From Paenibacillus turpanensis (GTDB taxonomy: Bacteria > Bacillota > Bacilli > Paenibacillales > YIM-B00363), in NCBI RefSeq assembly GCF_011421635.1, contig NZ_WTLI01000009.1, positions 146,679 to 210,678 of the forward strand: a DNA stretch of 64,000 nucleotides, read 5' to 3'. Positions within the stretch are counted from its first letter, which is position 1, and the number at the start of each line of letters is the position of its first letter. Shown here in pieces: positions 24,320-32,745 of the stretch. The notes under the pieces were generated by a model. It did not search any database. It was given only the letters and a program-made list of their open reading frames with translations, and had not been told where the DNA came from. Position numbers and translations under genes: made by a program.

Positions 24320-25612
24320 TTGAAATTTAGAGAGTTTCATCCGAACGTAAGAATTCGGTTTATGATGAATTTTTTAAGCTCGCTCGCGTTTAATCTTGTT
24401 ATTCCATTTATGACCGTCTACTTGGCGCAAAAAATGAATCCTGCCCTCGCTGGTCTTGGTGTAGGGGCAGGCGTCGTGATCGGGCTTGTAGCCGGGCTGT
24501 ACAGCGGTTATATTGCCGACCGAATCGGGCGCAAGAAGGTAATGCTGATGGCCGAAGGGGTATGGCTTGCCGCTTTTGCGCTGATGGCCTGCATCAATTC
24601 GCCGTGGGCGGATCAGCCATACGTGACGCTCGCGCTCGTCGCGGTTGTGAGCGCCTGCTGGAGCCTATATGAGCCGGCAGCCAGCGCGATGCTGCTTGAT
24701 GTGACGACCCCGGAGTCACGGAAGTTTATGTACAGCTTTTTTTATTGGTGCAACAATTTAGCGATTGCTCTCGGCGGAGCAGTGGGCGCATTGTTTTTCG
24801 GTGAATATTTATTTGTGCTTCTGCTTGTTTTGACCGCCAGCGGACTGATTCAATTTATTGTCACTTACTTTTTTATCGAAGAAACGAAGGTCGGGAACAA
24901 GGAAGGCTTCGATGCAGGGGAGGCCCGAAAACAAACGGCTGCCGCTGCTGCAGCGGGCGGTCTTCGTTCGATTTTGGTTCATTACAGAGAGGTTTGGAAG
25001 GATAAGCTGTTCGTGCTTTACATTACCGCAAGCATGCTCATCGTATCGATGGAGTTTCATTTGACGGGTTATGTTGGGGTGCGTCTTGCAGGAGAGATGT
25101 CGAATACAACACTGCTGAACGGGTTTGGCCAGCACTGGACGGTAGACGGCTACCAAATGCTGGGCATGCTGCGCACAGAAAATACGGTGCTGGTTGTTCT
25201 GCTGTCGTTCCTCACTCCTGTGATTATGAAGCGCTTTAAGGATCGGAATGTGCTCTATATCGGGTTTCTAATTTACATCACCGGATTTACATATATCGCC
25301 TTCGGCAATTCCCCGCTTGCGCTATTGATCTTTATGCTGCTGGCCACGCTCGGCGAGGTTATGTATGTTCCGGTTAAGCAGGCCTACATGGCGAACATTA
25401 TTCCGGACCATGCGCGCAGCTCGTACATGTTTGTCAACGGACTGACTTACAAGGGAGCGACGCTGATCAGCGCACTTGGCGTATCCGCCGGCGGATGGCT
25501 GCCGCCATCGATCATGGCGGCAGCGATTGGATGCATCGGCTTCGGCGGGCTGCTGCTGTTCCGCTTTATAATGCCTGCGCTTGAGCGGCGCTCTGCGCAA
25601 ACTCCTGCTTAA
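24320..25612 (+). CDS. MFS drug-efflux-like transporter
   Basis: Major facilitator protein of 430 residues from TTG 24320, which has GGAGAGGA upstream and a matching promoter. About 12 hydrophobic helices. The loop-2/3 motif is GYIADRIGRKKVM (about 72-84), the classical MFS signature. A Glu-rich, Ala-rich central loop (about 195-220) precedes the second half. Resembles the MdtH/YttB branch of putative multidrug exporters; the substrate is inferred only from that resemblance. It overlaps the convergent M20 hydrolase gene by 47 bases at its 3' end. Confidence 0.83.
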   Translation: MKFREFHPNVRIRFMMNFLSSLAFNLVIPFMTVYLAQKMNPALAGLGVGAGVVIGLVAGLYSGYIADRIGRKKVMLMAEGVWLAAFALMACINSPWADQPYVTLALVAVVSACWSLYEPAASAMLLDVTTPESRKFMYSFFYWCNNLAIALGGAVGALFFGEYLFVLLLVLTASGLIQFIVTYFFIEETKVGNKEGFDAGEARKQTAAAAAAGGLRSILVHYREVWKDKLFVLYITASMLIVSMEFHLTGYVGVRLAGEMSNTTLLNGFGQHWTVDGYQMLGMLRTENTVLVVLLSFLTPVIMKRFKDRNVLYIGFLIYITGFTYIAFGNSPLALLIFMLLATLGEVMYVPVKQAYMANIIPDHARSSYMFVNGLTYKGATLISALGVSAGGWLPPSIMAAAIGCIGFGGLLLFRFIMPALERRSAQTPA

Positions 25613-26759
25613 TTTTCTCCAGCAATCCCGGAGCGGTCATCGCGTCATACGCGGTGGCCGCTAATGTTTTGGCGCCAAGCAGCATGCCCTCAAAGGCGCG
25701 GTCCTTCATGGCGAGATCGCGGAATTCGGTCGTGTGCAGCTGATGCTTTTCATCCACAACTTTAATGTATGGATGGATAGCGGGACAGCGGACGGATACG
25801 TTGCCGAGGTCGAGAGAGCCATGGTCTTGGCCGGTTTGCACCTCTCGCTCATCAATACCGTGCTCCTTCAGGTTGGCGGTAAAAAGCTCCGAAAGCGTTT
25901 CGTTGGTGCGGAGCTCGTCGTAGGAATACTCGTAATTGGATACGGAAAGCTTGCAGCCCGTTTGCAGCGCGGCTCCCTCGGCGCAGCGGATCAGCTTCGC
26001 CGCCAGCTCGTCGGTGTACGGACGCGTCGCGGAACGCACATAGAATTGTGCTACGGCGTAGTCCGGGATAATGTTCGGCGCTTTGCCGCCCTCGGCGATG
26101 ATGCCGTGAATGCGCGCGTCGCTGCGCGTTTGCTGGCGCAGCGCGTTCACTGCGTTGAACAGCTGGATGACGGCATCCAGCGCATTGATGCCTTCGTGCG
26201 GACTGGCGGCTGCGTGTGCCGTTTTGCCGGTGAATTCAAACTGCAGCGCGTCCATCGCGAGCGAAGCGCCCGACTTCTCATAGGCATAGTACGGATGCGC
26301 CATTAGCGCAAAGTCGCAGTCGTCGAACAAGCCTTCGGCCGCCATCGTTACTTTGGCGCCGCGCGTTTCTTCGGCCGGGGTACCGTAGACGCGGATAATC
26401 CCGCCCGGTCCGCCGTTTTCCATCGCCGCCTTCAAACCGAAGGCCGCGCCGATGCCCATCGTACAGATCAGATGATGGCCGCAGGCATGGCCAATGTCCG
26501 GCAGGGCGTCATACTCGCAGAGAAATGCCGCAATCGGCCCCGGCTTGCCGCTGTCGTATTCTGCGATAAATGCAGTAGCAAGCCCGAGTACGTTACGCTG
26601 GACGGTAAAGCCTGCTTCCTCGAGCGCCTCGGTCAGCTTCGCGCATGCTTTAAATTCTTCGTTTCCAAGCTCCGGATTTTCCCCAATATAAGTAGATATT
26701 CCGGTCAGCTGCTCTGCCCGACGTTCAATTTCGTTATAAATCAATTGTTTCGTATCCAT
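25566..26759 (-). CDS. M20 family metallohydrolase (amidohydrolase type)
   Basis: 397-residue M20 peptidase/amidohydrolase of the aminobenzoyl-glutamate hydrolase-like (M20D/ACY1L2) branch. Metal ligands appear as IGHACGHH (about 90-97), GTPAEETRGAK (Glu-Glu, about 125-135), the dimerisation-domain FTGKTAHAAASPHEG (about 176-190), and a C-terminal HTTEF. Cytosolic. The ribosome site AAGGAGA precedes ATG 26759. A dipeptide or N-acyl amino acid is the likely substrate class. Confidence 0.87.
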   Translation of the reverse strand: MDTKQLIYNEIERRAEQLTGISTYIGENPELGNEEFKACAKLTEALEEAGFTVQRNVLGLATAFIAEYDSGKPGPIAAFLCEYDALPDIGHACGHHLICTMGIGAAFGLKAAMENGGPGGIIRVYGTPAEETRGAKVTMAAEGLFDDCDFALMAHPYYAYEKSGASLAMDALQFEFTGKTAHAAASPHEGINALDAVIQLFNAVNALRQQTRSDARIHGIIAEGGKAPNIIPDYAVAQFYVRSATRPYTDELAAKLIRCAEGAALQTGCKLSVSNYEYSYDELRTNETLSELFTANLKEHGIDEREVQTGQDHGSLDLGNVSVRCPAIHPYIKVVDEKHQLHTTEFRDLAMKDRAFEGMLLGAKTLAATAYDAMTAPGLLEKIKQEFAQSAAQAQAL

Positions 26760-26787
26760 CGTGAAAAGTCTCCTTTTTCGGCGCTTG

Positions 26788-26817
26788 TTTTACGTTCACT
26801 ACCGAATATTGTATAAT
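26788..26817 (+). promoter_or_regulatory. Promoter of the parvulin gene
   Basis: TATAAT (26812-26817) preceded by TTTTAC (26788-26793) with an 18-base spacer, between the divergent M20 and parvulin genes. Confidence 0.5.
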
Positions 26818-26911
26818 AGCCGGAGCGAAAAATTAAGCTTTGCTTAAGGTAAGCTCGGACAAACTCTGTTATAGTGATGAAGATCGAACTCAAAGGGAGG
26901 ATTTAATACGA

Positions 26912-27949
26912 ATGACAACTAATAACGAAAATACACGTCCGGAGGACGAGCAGGTGCGGGATCAGAACGATCAGCAGCGCGAAGAGGTGCACCAAGCCGT
27001 TTCCGAAGCGGACGTCCGCAATACACAAGAACAACCGGCGCAGGCGCGTCCGCCGGGAAGCAAATGGCCGTGGATCTCGCTTGCTGTCGTTGCCGTTTGC
27101 GCAGCGGTAGTATTCGTTTCGTTTGGCAAGCCCGGTACGAGCGCGGCGGTTGCTACCGTTAACGGGGAAAATATTACACAGCAGCAGCTTTATGATGCAA
27201 TGGTGAAGCAGGGCGGCGAGCAAACGCTGGATGCTCTCATTACTGAAGCGCTGGTTAACCAGCAGGTAAAGAAAAACAACATTACCGTTACGGATGAAGA
27301 AGTCAATGCGGAAATTGAAGAAATTAAGAAGAATTTCCCGACAGAAGAAGAGTTCAACATGATTTTGGAGCAAAACAATCTTACGATGGACTCGCTAAAG
27401 GTCGAAATGAAAAAGCAGGTTTCCCTGAACAAGCTGCTTGAGCCTCAGGTGACCGTAACAGAAGAGGATATGAAGATTTATTACGACAGCAACAAGCCTC
27501 TCTTTGTAAAGCCGGAGCAGGTTCGCGCTTCTCACATTTTGCTCAAAACAAAGGAAGAGGCGGAAGTGGTGCTGAAGCAGCTTCAGGAAGGCGCAGATTT
27601 CGCAACGGTGGCGAAAGAAAAATCGCAGGATCCGGGTTCGGGAGCTAGAGGCGGGGATTTGAGCTACTTCGGGCGCGGAGATATGGTTGAACCGTTTGAA
27701 AATGCTGCTTTTGCGCTGAATGTTGGCGAGATGAGCGGGATTGTAGAGTCCCAGCATGGCTTCCATATTATTAAGCTGACGGACAAGAAAGCGGCGGAAA
27801 ACCCGACGTTTGAGGAGAAAAAGGAAGAGATCAAGAAGCAGCTTATGCAGCAGAAGACGGCCGAGCTTTATCCGGATTGGCTGCAAAAGCTGAAAACCGA
27901 CTCGAAAATCGAAAACTTTTTAAACAATAAACCGGATACAGCTGCATAA
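26912..27949 (+). CDS. Membrane-anchored parvulin-type peptidylprolyl isomerase
   Basis: PpiC/SurA-type foldase of 345 residues. A polar cytoplasmic N-terminus (1-50) leads into an uncleaved anchor (KWPWISLAVVAVCAAVVF, about 51-68). A SurA_N-like chaperone region follows (about 80-190), then a rotamase domain (about 205-300) with VRASHILLKT, GARGGDLSYFGRGDMV, and HGFHIIKL. There is no lipobox Cys, unlike PrsA, so it is a type II membrane protein acting outside the membrane. GGGAGGA at 26896-26902 sets ATG 26912. Followed by a likely terminator. Confidence 0.88.
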   Translation: MTTNNENTRPEDEQVRDQNDQQREEVHQAVSEADVRNTQEQPAQARPPGSKWPWISLAVVAVCAAVVFVSFGKPGTSAAVATVNGENITQQQLYDAMVKQGGEQTLDALITEALVNQQVKKNNITVTDEEVNAEIEEIKKNFPTEEEFNMILEQNNLTMDSLKVEMKKQVSLNKLLEPQVTVTEEDMKIYYDSNKPLFVKPEQVRASHILLKTKEEAEVVLKQLQEGADFATVAKEKSQDPGSGARGGDLSYFGRGDMVEPFENAAFALNVGEMSGIVESQHGFHIIKLTDKKAAENPTFEEKKEEIKKQLMQQKTAELYPDWLQKLKTDSKIENFLNNKPDTAA

Positions 27950-27973
27950 GCTAGTACCGTGAAAACAAGCAGC

Positions 27974-28021
27974 GCCGTGCGCTTTTGGGAACCAGCCCGA
28001 GAGCGTGCGGTGTTTCTTTTT
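27974..28021 (+). terminator. Probable terminator after the parvulin gene
   Basis: GCCGTGCGCT (27974-27983) can pair with AGCGTGCGGT (28002-28011), three of the ten pairs being G-U, followed by a T-rich run. Confidence 0.5.
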
Positions 28022-28077
28022 GCAGAACGTTTGGAGTATAATGAGAATTGCCATTTTTTAACCGGAGGTTGGTTCGG

Positions 28078-28548
28078 ATGTCATTTAAGGACCAAAGCAA
28101 AATCGCACAAGAAACGCTGCAGCAAAGAATCGAAACCGTCCGGGAGCTCGGGGAAAGCGATTGGGAGGCCTATTCGCTGGCCAAAGACACGGAGACGGGC
28201 GAGCACTATATTCATTATGCATACATACATCGCGACATTGCGAGAGGCGTCGAGCAGGAATCGTTCCACTATTTGCTGCCTGTGGATTCGGACGAGGTGC
28301 TTGCCGTTCTTTTTGAAGGGAAGCAGTATTTGTATCCGCAGGCATGGCAAAAGCCTTTTTTACGTAACGGACCCGACGGGTTTTATGTGTGGTACGACCC
28401 GACCGGAGAGGGCGGAGACAAGGATGAGCAGCTCGGACAGGCGATGCGGGACATGCTGCTAAAATTCAAGCAATCGGGCAAAACGGACGAGACGGATGTA
28501 AAAAGGCTGCTGAATGATATCGAGCGGCTGTACAAGGAGGAAGACTAA
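28078..28548 (+). CDS. Conserved-type hypothetical protein, 156 residues
   Basis: No family recognised. Soluble, acidic protein with a helical N-terminus ([15 protein letters not shown]), a beta-rich middle containing many aromatics ([40 protein letters not shown]), and a Lys/Glu-rich C-terminal helix. ATG 28078 is preceded by GGAGG and by a TATAAT at 28037-28042. Its stop overlaps the start of the M42 gene (TAATG), so the two are translationally coupled and may be functionally related. Confidence 0.68.
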   Translation: MSFKDQSKIAQETLQQRIETVRELGESDWEAYSLAKDTETGEHYIHYAYIHRDIARGVEQESFHYLLPVDSDEVLAVLFEGKQYLYPQAWQKPFLRNGPDGFYVWYDPTGEGGDKDEQLGQAMRDMLLKFKQSGKTDETDVKRLLNDIERLYKEED

Positions 28549-29621
28549 TGAACGCGGAAACGATGGAGCTGTTTCGCACGATAACGGAAATGCCGGCGGC
28601 GCCGGGCTTTGAAAGAGGGCTGAGACGGTTTGTCCGCGCAGAGCTGGAAAAGGTATCGGATGAGATCGTACAGGACCGAATGGGCGGCGTATTTGGGGTG
28701 CGCAGAGGCGATGAGAAGGGCCCGGTCGTCATGGTCGCGGGTCACCTGGACGAAGTCGGATTTATGATTACGAGCATCACGGATAAAGGAATGCTCAAGT
28801 TTGTGCCGCTTGGAGGGTGGTGGAGCCAGGTTCTGCTCGCTCAGCGTGTACAGGTGGTTACGGATCAAGGCGTGCTGATGGGCGTCATCGGCTCGACCCC
28901 GCCGCATCTGCTGGACGAAGCGTCCCGCAGCAAGCCGATGGACATTGGGCATATGTACATCGATATCGGCGTGGAGGACCGCGAGGAGGCGGAAGAGCTG
29001 GGCGTGCGCCCGGGCATTTCGGCGGTGCCGGTTTGTCCGTTTACGCCGATGGCCGGCGGCAAGAAGATTATGGCGAAGGCGTGGGACAATCGCTATGGCG
29101 TCGGCCTTGCGATTGAGCTGCTTCGCGAGGTGCACGGCAAGCCGCTGCCGAACGTGCTGTATTCGGGCGCGACGGTGCAGGAGGAGGTTGGCCTGCGCGG
29201 GGCCGAGACAGCGTCCCGGCTTATTATGCCGGATATTTTTTACGGGCTGGATGCGAGTCCTGCGAACGACATGAGCGGCGATAAAAATGCCTTCGGCCAG
29301 CTCGGCCGCGGCGCACTGCTGCGGATTTTTGACCGGACGATGATTACGAATTCCGGTATGGTGGAATTTGTGCGCGATACCGCTGAAACGCATAAGATTA
29401 AGTACCAGTATTATGTGGCCCCGGGCGGAGGAACCGACGCCGGACGTGTGCATTTGAACGGGATCGGCGTGCCTTCGACGGTCATTGGCATATGTGCGCG
29501 ATACATTCACTCCGCGGCGTCGATTATTCATATCGACGACTACGCAGCGGCGAAGGAGCTGCTGGTGAAGCTTGTCCAGTCCACGGACCGTACAGCGGTG
29601 CAGACGATTATCGGGGATTAA
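28548..29621 (+). CDS. M42 family aminopeptidase (second copy, YtoP-like)
   Basis: M42 glutamyl-aminopeptidase/endoglucanase-family enzyme of 357 residues, similar to Bacillus YtoP. Motifs: GHLDEVG (about 66-72), KAWDNRYG (about 175), [11 protein letters not shown] (about 208), [10 protein letters not shown], and [11 protein letters not shown] near the C-terminus, covering the two-metal site. Cytosolic dodecamers are usual for the family. Start overlaps the upstream stop by one base. It differs from the copy at 18044-19093 in having the standard GGGTDAG segment, so the two are not recent duplicates. Confidence 0.9.
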   Translation: MNAETMELFRTITEMPAAPGFERGLRRFVRAELEKVSDEIVQDRMGGVFGVRRGDEKGPVVMVAGHLDEVGFMITSITDKGMLKFVPLGGWWSQVLLAQRVQVVTDQGVLMGVIGSTPPHLLDEASRSKPMDIGHMYIDIGVEDREEAEELGVRPGISAVPVCPFTPMAGGKKIMAKAWDNRYGVGLAIELLREVHGKPLPNVLYSGATVQEEVGLRGAETASRLIMPDIFYGLDASPANDMSGDKNAFGQLGRGALLRIFDRTMITNSGMVEFVRDTAETHKIKYQYYVAPGGGTDAGRVHLNGIGVPSTVIGICARYIHSAASIIHIDDYAAAKELLVKLVQSTDRTAVQTIIGD

Positions 29622-29754
29622 AGTTGGATACATTCCAACGTAAAGCACTATGGAACGGCATCGAGTCAGTTAGGACGACAATGATACTTTAATACATGAT
29701 GGGCACGGTACAAACGTGACCCGTACTAAGGTAACGAACTACAGGAGATTGTGA

Positions 29755-30228
29755 ATGATGGAAGAATTAGAGCCAAAGAGACCCGGGCAATCCTACAGCA
29801 TGATGACGGATGTTGTGTTTCCCGAAGATACGAACTATCATGGCACGGCATTTGGCGGTATGATTATGCGCTGCATGGACAAAATTGCGACTGTCGCCGC
29901 TATGCGGCATGCCGCAGGGGGCGTGGTCACCGCATCCGCCGGGCCGATTGAATTTTATAAGCCGCTGCGGGCGGGGCAGGCTATTGAGCTTACATCGAAG
30001 GTAGTGTGGAGCAGTAAAAGCTCGATGGAGATCGATGTGCGCGTCACTGGCGAGGATTTTGAAAGCGGGGAGCGTTTTCCGACGGCAAGCGGCGTTTTTA
30101 TTTTTGTCGCCGTTGACCATGAAGGAAAGCCGCGTGCAGTCGCCCCGATTAAGGCGGAAACCGACGAGGAGCGTCGTCGTTTCGAAGAGGCACAGGTCCG
30201 ATATTTGGAGCGCAAAGCGAAAAAGTAG
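29755..30228 (+). CDS. Acyl-CoA thioesterase (hotdog fold)
   Basis: 157-residue hotdog-fold thioesterase of the YkhA/YciA type. DTNYHGTAFGGMIMRCMDKIA (about 27-47, given here as its key parts N-x-H-G-T-AFGG and MD) is the catalytic segment, and FYKPLRAGQAIELTSKV follows. The C-terminus carries a basic/acidic helix (EERRRFEEAQVRYLERKAKK). It hydrolyses short- to medium-chain acyl-CoA in the cytosol by family analogy. AGGAG upstream; ATG 29758 is an alternative start. The region after it holds no ordinary gene for 1.4 kb. Confidence 0.88.
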   Translation: MMEELEPKRPGQSYSMMTDVVFPEDTNYHGTAFGGMIMRCMDKIATVAAMRHAAGGVVTASAGPIEFYKPLRAGQAIELTSKVVWSSKSSMEIDVRVTGEDFESGERFPTASGVFIFVAVDHEGKPRAVAPIKAETDEERRRFEEAQVRYLERKAKK

Positions 30229-30367
30229 TCGGATGAGCTTGCTTGCTTTGTCAATGACTCGGGTAATGGGGTAATCCTAAGTGGTCGGATTAAGAGGGTT
30301 CCACGTTCGTCGACGATAGCAGCATAATATATGGGGAGTTACGAGCGGGCGGTGACTGTGAACTGCC

Positions 30368-30512
30368 TTCGGTAAATGGGGTGTAGTCAAAGTTGTACAC
30401 CGCCTTCTACACGTGGAGGTAGCATAAGCTGTACACTGCCTTCTACACGTGGAGGTAGCATAAGCTGTACACTGCCTTCGACACTGGGGAGTAGCATAAG
30501 TTATACGCTGAC
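30368..30512 (+). repeat. 36-bp tandem repeat, four copies
   Basis: Two identical 36-base units (30405-30440 and 30441-30476) are flanked by a 37-base divergent copy (30368-30404) and a 36-base divergent copy (30477-30512), with a decayed fifth after it. The units abut directly with no spacers. In one frame an ORF of 51 codons (ATG 30376 to TAG 30529-30531) reads through with a 12-residue period of the form STRGGSISCTLP, but it has no visible ribosome site. Coding is possible, not shown. Confidence 0.8.
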
Positions 30513-30621
30513 TTCGACATATGGGTTGTAGCTGTATCCGACATTAGCCGCTTGAAAAATGGGTGCTGTTACTCCGGCAATGGAGTATCGGCAGCCGACA
30601 ACAACCGATCGCCACGAGATA

Positions 30622-30854
30622 ATACAAATAATTTGTTTAACATTTCTGTTCCCGCACGTTTCTCACTTGTGTTATACAAATAATTTGGATTAAAAGGCGC
30701 TGACAACGTATGAATCAGGCTCTGAGAGCAAAACAATACAAATTATTTGTATAAACTGATGCGTAATCTGTATTTTATGAAAAACAATACAAATCATTTG
30801 TATTAGCGGATGCCTAATCTGTACTTAATAGGAATTAATACAAATCATTTGTAT
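30622..30854. repeat. Array of five 17-bp palindromes, ATACAAAT-N-ATTTGTAT
   Basis: Sites at 30622-30638 (last two bases degenerate), 30674-30690 (one mismatch), 30736-30752, 30787-30803 and 30838-30854 (all perfect). Centre-to-centre distances are 52, 62, 51 and 51 bases, close to five helical turns. The last three sit in a degenerate 51-base direct repeat that also carries GATGC-TAATCTGTA. They look like binding sites for a dimeric regulator or partition-type protein, or a small palindromic repeat element. Confidence 0.85.
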
Positions 30855-30869
30855 TTGTGGCGGATCAAC

Positions 30870-30986
30870 AAAAACACAGGTGCTTGTGTCCAATATCGAA
30901 CCAATGGAAGCGGCACTTTTGAATGCAAAAGTAACAAGCACATAAAAGCCGACACTTATCGTGATGAATAAGCGTCGGCTTTTTGC
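30870..30986 (+). ncRNA. Candidate structured small RNA with intrinsic terminator
   Basis: GTGCTTGT (30880-30887) pairs with ACAAGCAC (30934-30941), enclosing a second hairpin ACTTTTG (30915-30921)/CAAAAGT (30926-30932) with an AATG loop. A strong terminator follows at once. No ORF precedes the terminator within several hundred bases, so a short non-coding transcript starting in or after the palindrome array would explain it. No promoter was pinned down. Confidence 0.35.
30944..30986 (+). terminator. Orphan intrinsic terminator
   Basis: AAAAGCCGAC (30944-30953) pairs with GTCGGCTTTT (30974-30983), extended by CTTAT/ATAAG inside, with T-rich sequence after. It lies in a gene-free stretch. Confidence 0.85.
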
Positions 30987-31152
30987 GTTTTTATATGGAT
31001 TATCTATGTTGCACTAACAAATAATCGCTAATGAATGTTTGCAGCCGGAGATTTTTTTACGCTAACACTAGCGATATCCGGTTGTCTTTTTCAACTTTTT
31101 CAAGATTTCAAACTGTGAGTGGCAAATTTCTATGTTTATCCGCTTACTAAAC

Positions 31153-31181
31153 TTGAGTAACAATAAAAAAATGAGTATACT
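31153..31181 (+). promoter_or_regulatory. Sigma-A-type promoter before the 90-bp repeat array
   Basis: TTGAGT (31153-31158), exactly 17 bases, then TATACT (31176-31181). A ribosome site AAAAGGT (31193-31199) and ATG at 31207 follow at normal distances, so transcription and translation of the array are expected. Confidence 0.7.
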
Positions 31182-31206
31182 ATACATAGAGCAAAAGGTA
31201 ACACAT

Positions 31207-31257
31207 ATGACAAAAGGCAAGTCCAACGCTAACGGCAAGCTAAATGTCAAATGGTAG
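31207..31257 (+). CDS. Mini-ORF 1 of the repeat array, 16 residues
   Basis: Starts with ATG 7 bases after AAAAGGT and behind a good promoter, so it is the best-supported translated ORF of the array. It overlaps the start of the first 29-codon unit (ATG 31244) by 14 bases, which would allow ribosomes ending here to reinitiate. Peptide rich in Lys, Asn and Gly. Function unknown; could be a leader peptide. Confidence 0.35.
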   Translation: MTKGKSNANGKLNVKW

Positions 31258-31513
31258 GCCCACCGCAATGGCAAATGGAATGCTAAATGCTAGGCCCATG
31301 GCTAATGGCAAGTCCAACGCAGTGGCAAGCTAAATGCCAAATGGTAGGCCCACCGCAATGGCAAATGGAATGCTAAATGCTAGGCCCATGGCTAATGGCA
31401 AGTCCAACGCAGTGGCAAGCTAAATGCCAAATGGTAGGCCCACCGCAATGGCAAATGGAATGCTAAATGCTAGGCCCATGGCTAATGGCAAGTCCAAGGC
31501 AATGGCAAGCTAA
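31244..31513 (+). other. Three consecutive 29-codon mini-ORFs (TAAATG junctions)
   Basis: ORFs at 31244-31333, 31334-31423 and 31424-31513 encode nearly identical peptides, M[SP]NGRPTAMANG-type, ending in AVAS or AMAS. The second and third lack their own ribosome site apart from the repeat sequence, so expression would depend on stop-start coupling. Relative to the flanking half units, the 90-base units carry a one-base deletion that creates the stop, so they could equally be a frameshifted low-complexity gene. Confidence 0.35.
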
Positions 31514-31564
31514 ATGACAAAAGGCAAGTCCAACGCCAACGGCAAGCTAAATGCCGAAAGATAA
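31514..31564 (+). other. Mini-ORF 5 of the repeat array, 16 residues
   Basis: Begins at the last TAAATG junction and has the same first 13 residues as mini-ORF 1. It ends 79 bases before the monooxygenase start. Together with mini-ORF 1 it brackets the array. No independent ribosome site is seen. Confidence 0.3.
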
Positions 31565-31643
31565 TCAAAAGCTAATGTAAAACAAACGCTCATGGTAAGA
31601 CTTTTTACGAAAAGGCAAATTCAAACACGATGGGGTGGCCAAC

Positions 31644-32699
31644 ATGGAAATTGGAATCAGCACATTTTTGGAGGCAACGACGGATCCGGTGACCGGTAAA
31701 GCATTCAACCACGCGGAAAGGCTGCGCAACGCGGTGGAGGAAATCGTCCTTGCCGATCAAGTCGGCTTGGACGTGTATGGGATCGGCGAGCATCACCGCG
31801 CCGATTATGCGGGCAGTGCGCCTGCGGTCGTGCTGGCTGCGGCAGCTCCAATGACAAAAAACATCAGACTCACAAGCGCCGTTACCGTACTTTCTTCCGA
31901 TGACCCGGTCCGGGTGTATCAAGCCTTTTCCACCTTGGACGGATTATCGAACGGACGCGCGGAAATTATGGCGGGCCGCGGCTCCTTCATTGAATCGTTC
32001 CCGCTGTTCGGTTACAGCTTAAACGACTACGATGAGCTGTTTGAGGAGAAGCTTGAGCTGCTGCTTAAAATTAGAGCTTCAGAAAAGGTAAGCTGGCAAG
32101 GCGGACATCGCCCGGCGATTAACAATCTCGGCGTGTATCCGCGTGCCGTGCAGGATCCGCTGCCGGTATGGATCGCAAGCGGCGGTAATCCGGAATCCGC
32201 GGTCCGCGCGGGGATGCTGGGGCTGCCGATTGCTTTTGCCATCATAGGCGGAATGCCGGAAAACTTTGCACCGCTCGTATCTTTATATAAAGAGGCGGCT
32301 GCTCGGGCTGGACATGACCCCGAAAAGCTGCAAATTGCGACGCATTCGCATGGTTTTGTGGCGGATACGACGGAGCAGGCTGCCGATCTCTTTTTCCCGC
32401 CGACCCAGGCGCAAATGAATGTGATCGGCCGGGAGCGGGGCTGGAGCTCTTATACTCGAGCTACCTTTGACGCCGCACGTACACTGCGGGGAGCTCTTTA
32501 TGTCGGGGACCCTGAGTTCGTTGCAGAAAAGATCATCCTGCTGCGCAAAAATTTGGGAGTAACCCGTTTTTTCCTGCATCTGAACGTCGGTACTATGCCG
32601 CATAAAGAAGTGCTCCATGCGATCGAACTGCTGGGCACGAAGGTGGCGCCGATCGTGAGGAATGAGTTAGCAAAGAGTGAATCCACACCAAATAAATAA
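31644..32699 (+). CDS. LLM-class flavin-dependent oxidoreductase
   Basis: Bacterial luciferase-like (LLM) flavin monooxygenase, 351 residues from ATG 31644, with GGGGTGG just upstream (GTG 31635 is in frame but lacks a site). A TIM-barrel fold is suggested by [12 protein letters not shown] at the start, [22 protein letters not shown] (key part GEHH), [18 protein letters not shown], and [19 protein letters not shown], all typical of the family. Substrate unknown. The only promoter I see lies at 31153-31181, upstream of the repeat array, giving an unusually long leader of about 450 bases. A terminator follows. Confidence 0.86.
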   Translation: MEIGISTFLEATTDPVTGKAFNHAERLRNAVEEIVLADQVGLDVYGIGEHHRADYAGSAPAVVLAAAAPMTKNIRLTSAVTVLSSDDPVRVYQAFSTLDGLSNGRAEIMAGRGSFIESFPLFGYSLNDYDELFEEKLELLLKIRASEKVSWQGGHRPAINNLGVYPRAVQDPLPVWIASGGNPESAVRAGMLGLPIAFAIIGGMPENFAPLVSLYKEAAARAGHDPEKLQIATHSHGFVADTTEQAADLFFPPTQAQMNVIGRERGWSSYTRATFDAARTLRGALYVGDPEFVAEKIILLRKNLGVTRFFLHLNVGTMPHKEVLHAIELLGTKVAPIVRNELAKSESTPNK

Positions 32700-32716
32700 C
32701 CCTCAACAATACAACG

Positions 32717-32745
32717 CGAGCCCAACAGACGGGCTCGTATTTTTT
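32717..32745 (+). terminator. Terminator after the LLM oxidoreductase
   Basis: CGAGCCC (32717-32723) pairs with GGGCTCG (32731-32737), followed by TAT and a T run. Confidence 0.8.

Larger units (their letters stand above)
31207..31564 (+). repeat. 90-bp tandem repeat array encoding chained mini-ORFs
   Basis: Three 90-base units (31244-31333, 31334-31423, 31424-31513) lie between two half-length related units. Each 90-base unit is exactly one ORF of 29 codons plus stop, and each TAA is followed immediately by the next ATG (TAAATG). The left unit (31207-31257) encodes 16 residues starting MTKGKSNANGKLN, the right unit (31514-31564) another 16 starting with the same 13. The 90-base units are themselves built from about six 15-base sub-repeats rich in Asn-Gly-Ala codons. 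Placed between a promoter and the monooxygenase gene at 31644. Confidence 0.85.

Noticed and set aside
28545..29648. Long minus-strand ORF (367 codons) opposite the M42 gene
   Set aside because: It mirrors a high-GC coding gene with clear M42 motifs; its translation is His/Arg/Asn-rich with no domain and no ribosome site.
30368..30854. Possible CRISPR array, because of 36-bp repeats and evenly spaced palindromes
   Set aside because: The 36-base units touch each other with no spacers, and the sequence between the 17-base palindromes is itself repeated. No cas gene is present.
31068..31274. Minus-strand ORF of 68 codons with a hydrophobic middle
   Set aside because: It runs through the promoter and into the plus-strand repeat array and has no ribosome site; more likely a by-product of AT-rich sequence.
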